This document shows positions 7,453 through 7,909 of a stretch of 7,909 bases of DNA, one piece after another. The stretch lies in NCBI GenBank assembly GCA_007132865.1, contig SLNU01000051.1, positions 1 to 7,909 of the forward strand. Direction: 5' to 3'. The notes beneath the pieces are model-generated. The model saw only the letters and a list, made by a program, of their open reading frames with translations, did not search any database and was not told the DNA's origin. Each line of letters starts with the position of its first letter. Positions within the stretch are counted from its first letter, which is position 1. Source of the stretch: Bacteroidales bacterium (lineage in GTDB: Bacteria; Bacteroidota; Bacteroidia; Bacteroidales; UBA7960). Made by a program: the position numbers and the translations under genes.

Positions 7453-7909
7453 ATGGGTGAGAGCGAAAATATCCGGGAGATTACTGCTTTGCTGCGCTTG
7501 CTGGACGAGCCGGACGAGGACATCTATTCCCGGGTGTCTGCCCGCCTGTTTTCTTTCGGCCGGAAAGCCCTGCCCTTTTTGGAGAGCGAATGGGAGGAGA
7601 AACCCGATGCATTGCTGCATCAACGCATCGAACGCCTGATTACGGATATCCAGTTTCAGGGTATAAGGGAGGATTTTGGGTCCTGGCTGGGCAGTGGCGG
7701 TGCAGACCTGCTTGAGGCTTGCCTGATCGTGGCAAGGATAGGGAATCCTGAATTGGATGGGGAGGAAGTCCATCAGGAGCTTGCCAGAATCCGGAAGGAT
7801 ATATGGCTGGAGATCAATGACAACCTGACCGCATTGGAGCAGATCAGGGTTTTCAACCATGTGTTTTATGATATCCACGGATTTGCAGGGAATCCGTCAG
7901 ACCTCCACG
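7453..7909 (+). CDS. SirB1 / Transglut_core2 family protein (3' end beyond the window)
   Basis: I translated 152 codons from the ATG at 7453 without a stop; the gene runs off the right edge. The first 85 or so residues are helical and charged with a HEAT-like look (ARLFSFGRKALPFLESEWEE). From about 87 the sequence resembles the start of the transglutaminase-like core 2 region of SirB1-type proteins, ending in LEQIRVFNHVFYDIHGFAGN (positions 127-146), a segment characteristic of this family. The part that would hold the transglutaminase-like catalytic positions is not visible, so activity cannot be judged. The biochemical function of this family is poorly known. The gene begins 10 bp after the phosphorylase stop codon and is probably co-transcribed with it; no strong Shine-Dalgarno sequence is seen, which is common in Bacteroidota. 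Confidence 0.75.
   Translation, partial: MGESENIREITALLRLLDEPDEDIYSRVSARLFSFGRKALPFLESEWEEKPDALLHQRIERLITDIQFQGIREDFGSWLGSGGADLLEACLIVARIGNPELDGEEVHQELARIRKDIWLEINDNLTALEQIRVFNHVFYDIHGFAGNPSDLH

Noticed and set aside
7444..7878. Minus-strand open frame of 144 codons opposite the last gene
   Set aside because: It is antisense to the SirB1-family frame, which has a family-typical sequence and sensible operon spacing; the antisense translation shows no family features.

Overview
The window is a stretch of bacterial chromosome carrying mostly housekeeping genes, most likely from a member of the Bacteroidota. Three signs point there. A secreted protein ends in a type IX secretion (T9SS) type A sorting domain. 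Its signal peptide is followed by Gln, as the Bacteroidota 'Q-rule' predicts. Several intergenic gaps contain matches to the Bacteroidota promoter consensus (TTTG at -33, TAnnTTTG at -7). Base composition looks moderately GC-rich in genes and AT-rich between them. A finer placement cannot be made from this sequence alone.

Layout from left to right. (1) Positions 1-3007, minus strand: the N-terminal 1002 residues of the transcription-repair coupling factor Mfd. The frame is open from a TTG start to the window edge, and the C-terminal domain lies outside. (2) 3065-4072, minus: class I fructose-1,6-bisphosphatase, upstream of mfd in the same direction with a 57-bp gap that holds a good mfd promoter. 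(3) 4194-5177, plus: a secreted T9SS cargo protein of unknown function, divergent from fbp. (4) 5241-6488, minus: CinA, with both the COG1058 domain and the PncC/NMN deamidase domain, convergent with the cargo gene. (5) 6570-7442, plus: a uridine phosphorylase-like nucleoside phosphorylase, divergent from cinA across an 81-bp gap with an inverted repeat overlapping promoter-like boxes on both strands. (6) 7453 to the right edge, plus: the start of a SirB1/Transglut_core2 family gene, 10 bp after the phosphorylase and probably in its operon.

The genes do not form one pathway: they cover DNA repair, gluconeogenesis, pyridine-nucleotide salvage, pyrimidine-nucleoside salvage and one exported protein. 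I found no CRISPR array, transposase, phage gene, toxin-antitoxin pair, tRNA or rRNA, and no evidence for a new multi-gene system. The points most worth a second look are a repeat-encoded Gly/Pro-rich insert in the variable domain of Mfd, the TTG start and dedicated promoter of mfd, the uncharacterised T9SS cargo, and short symmetric elements in the two divergent intergenic regions.
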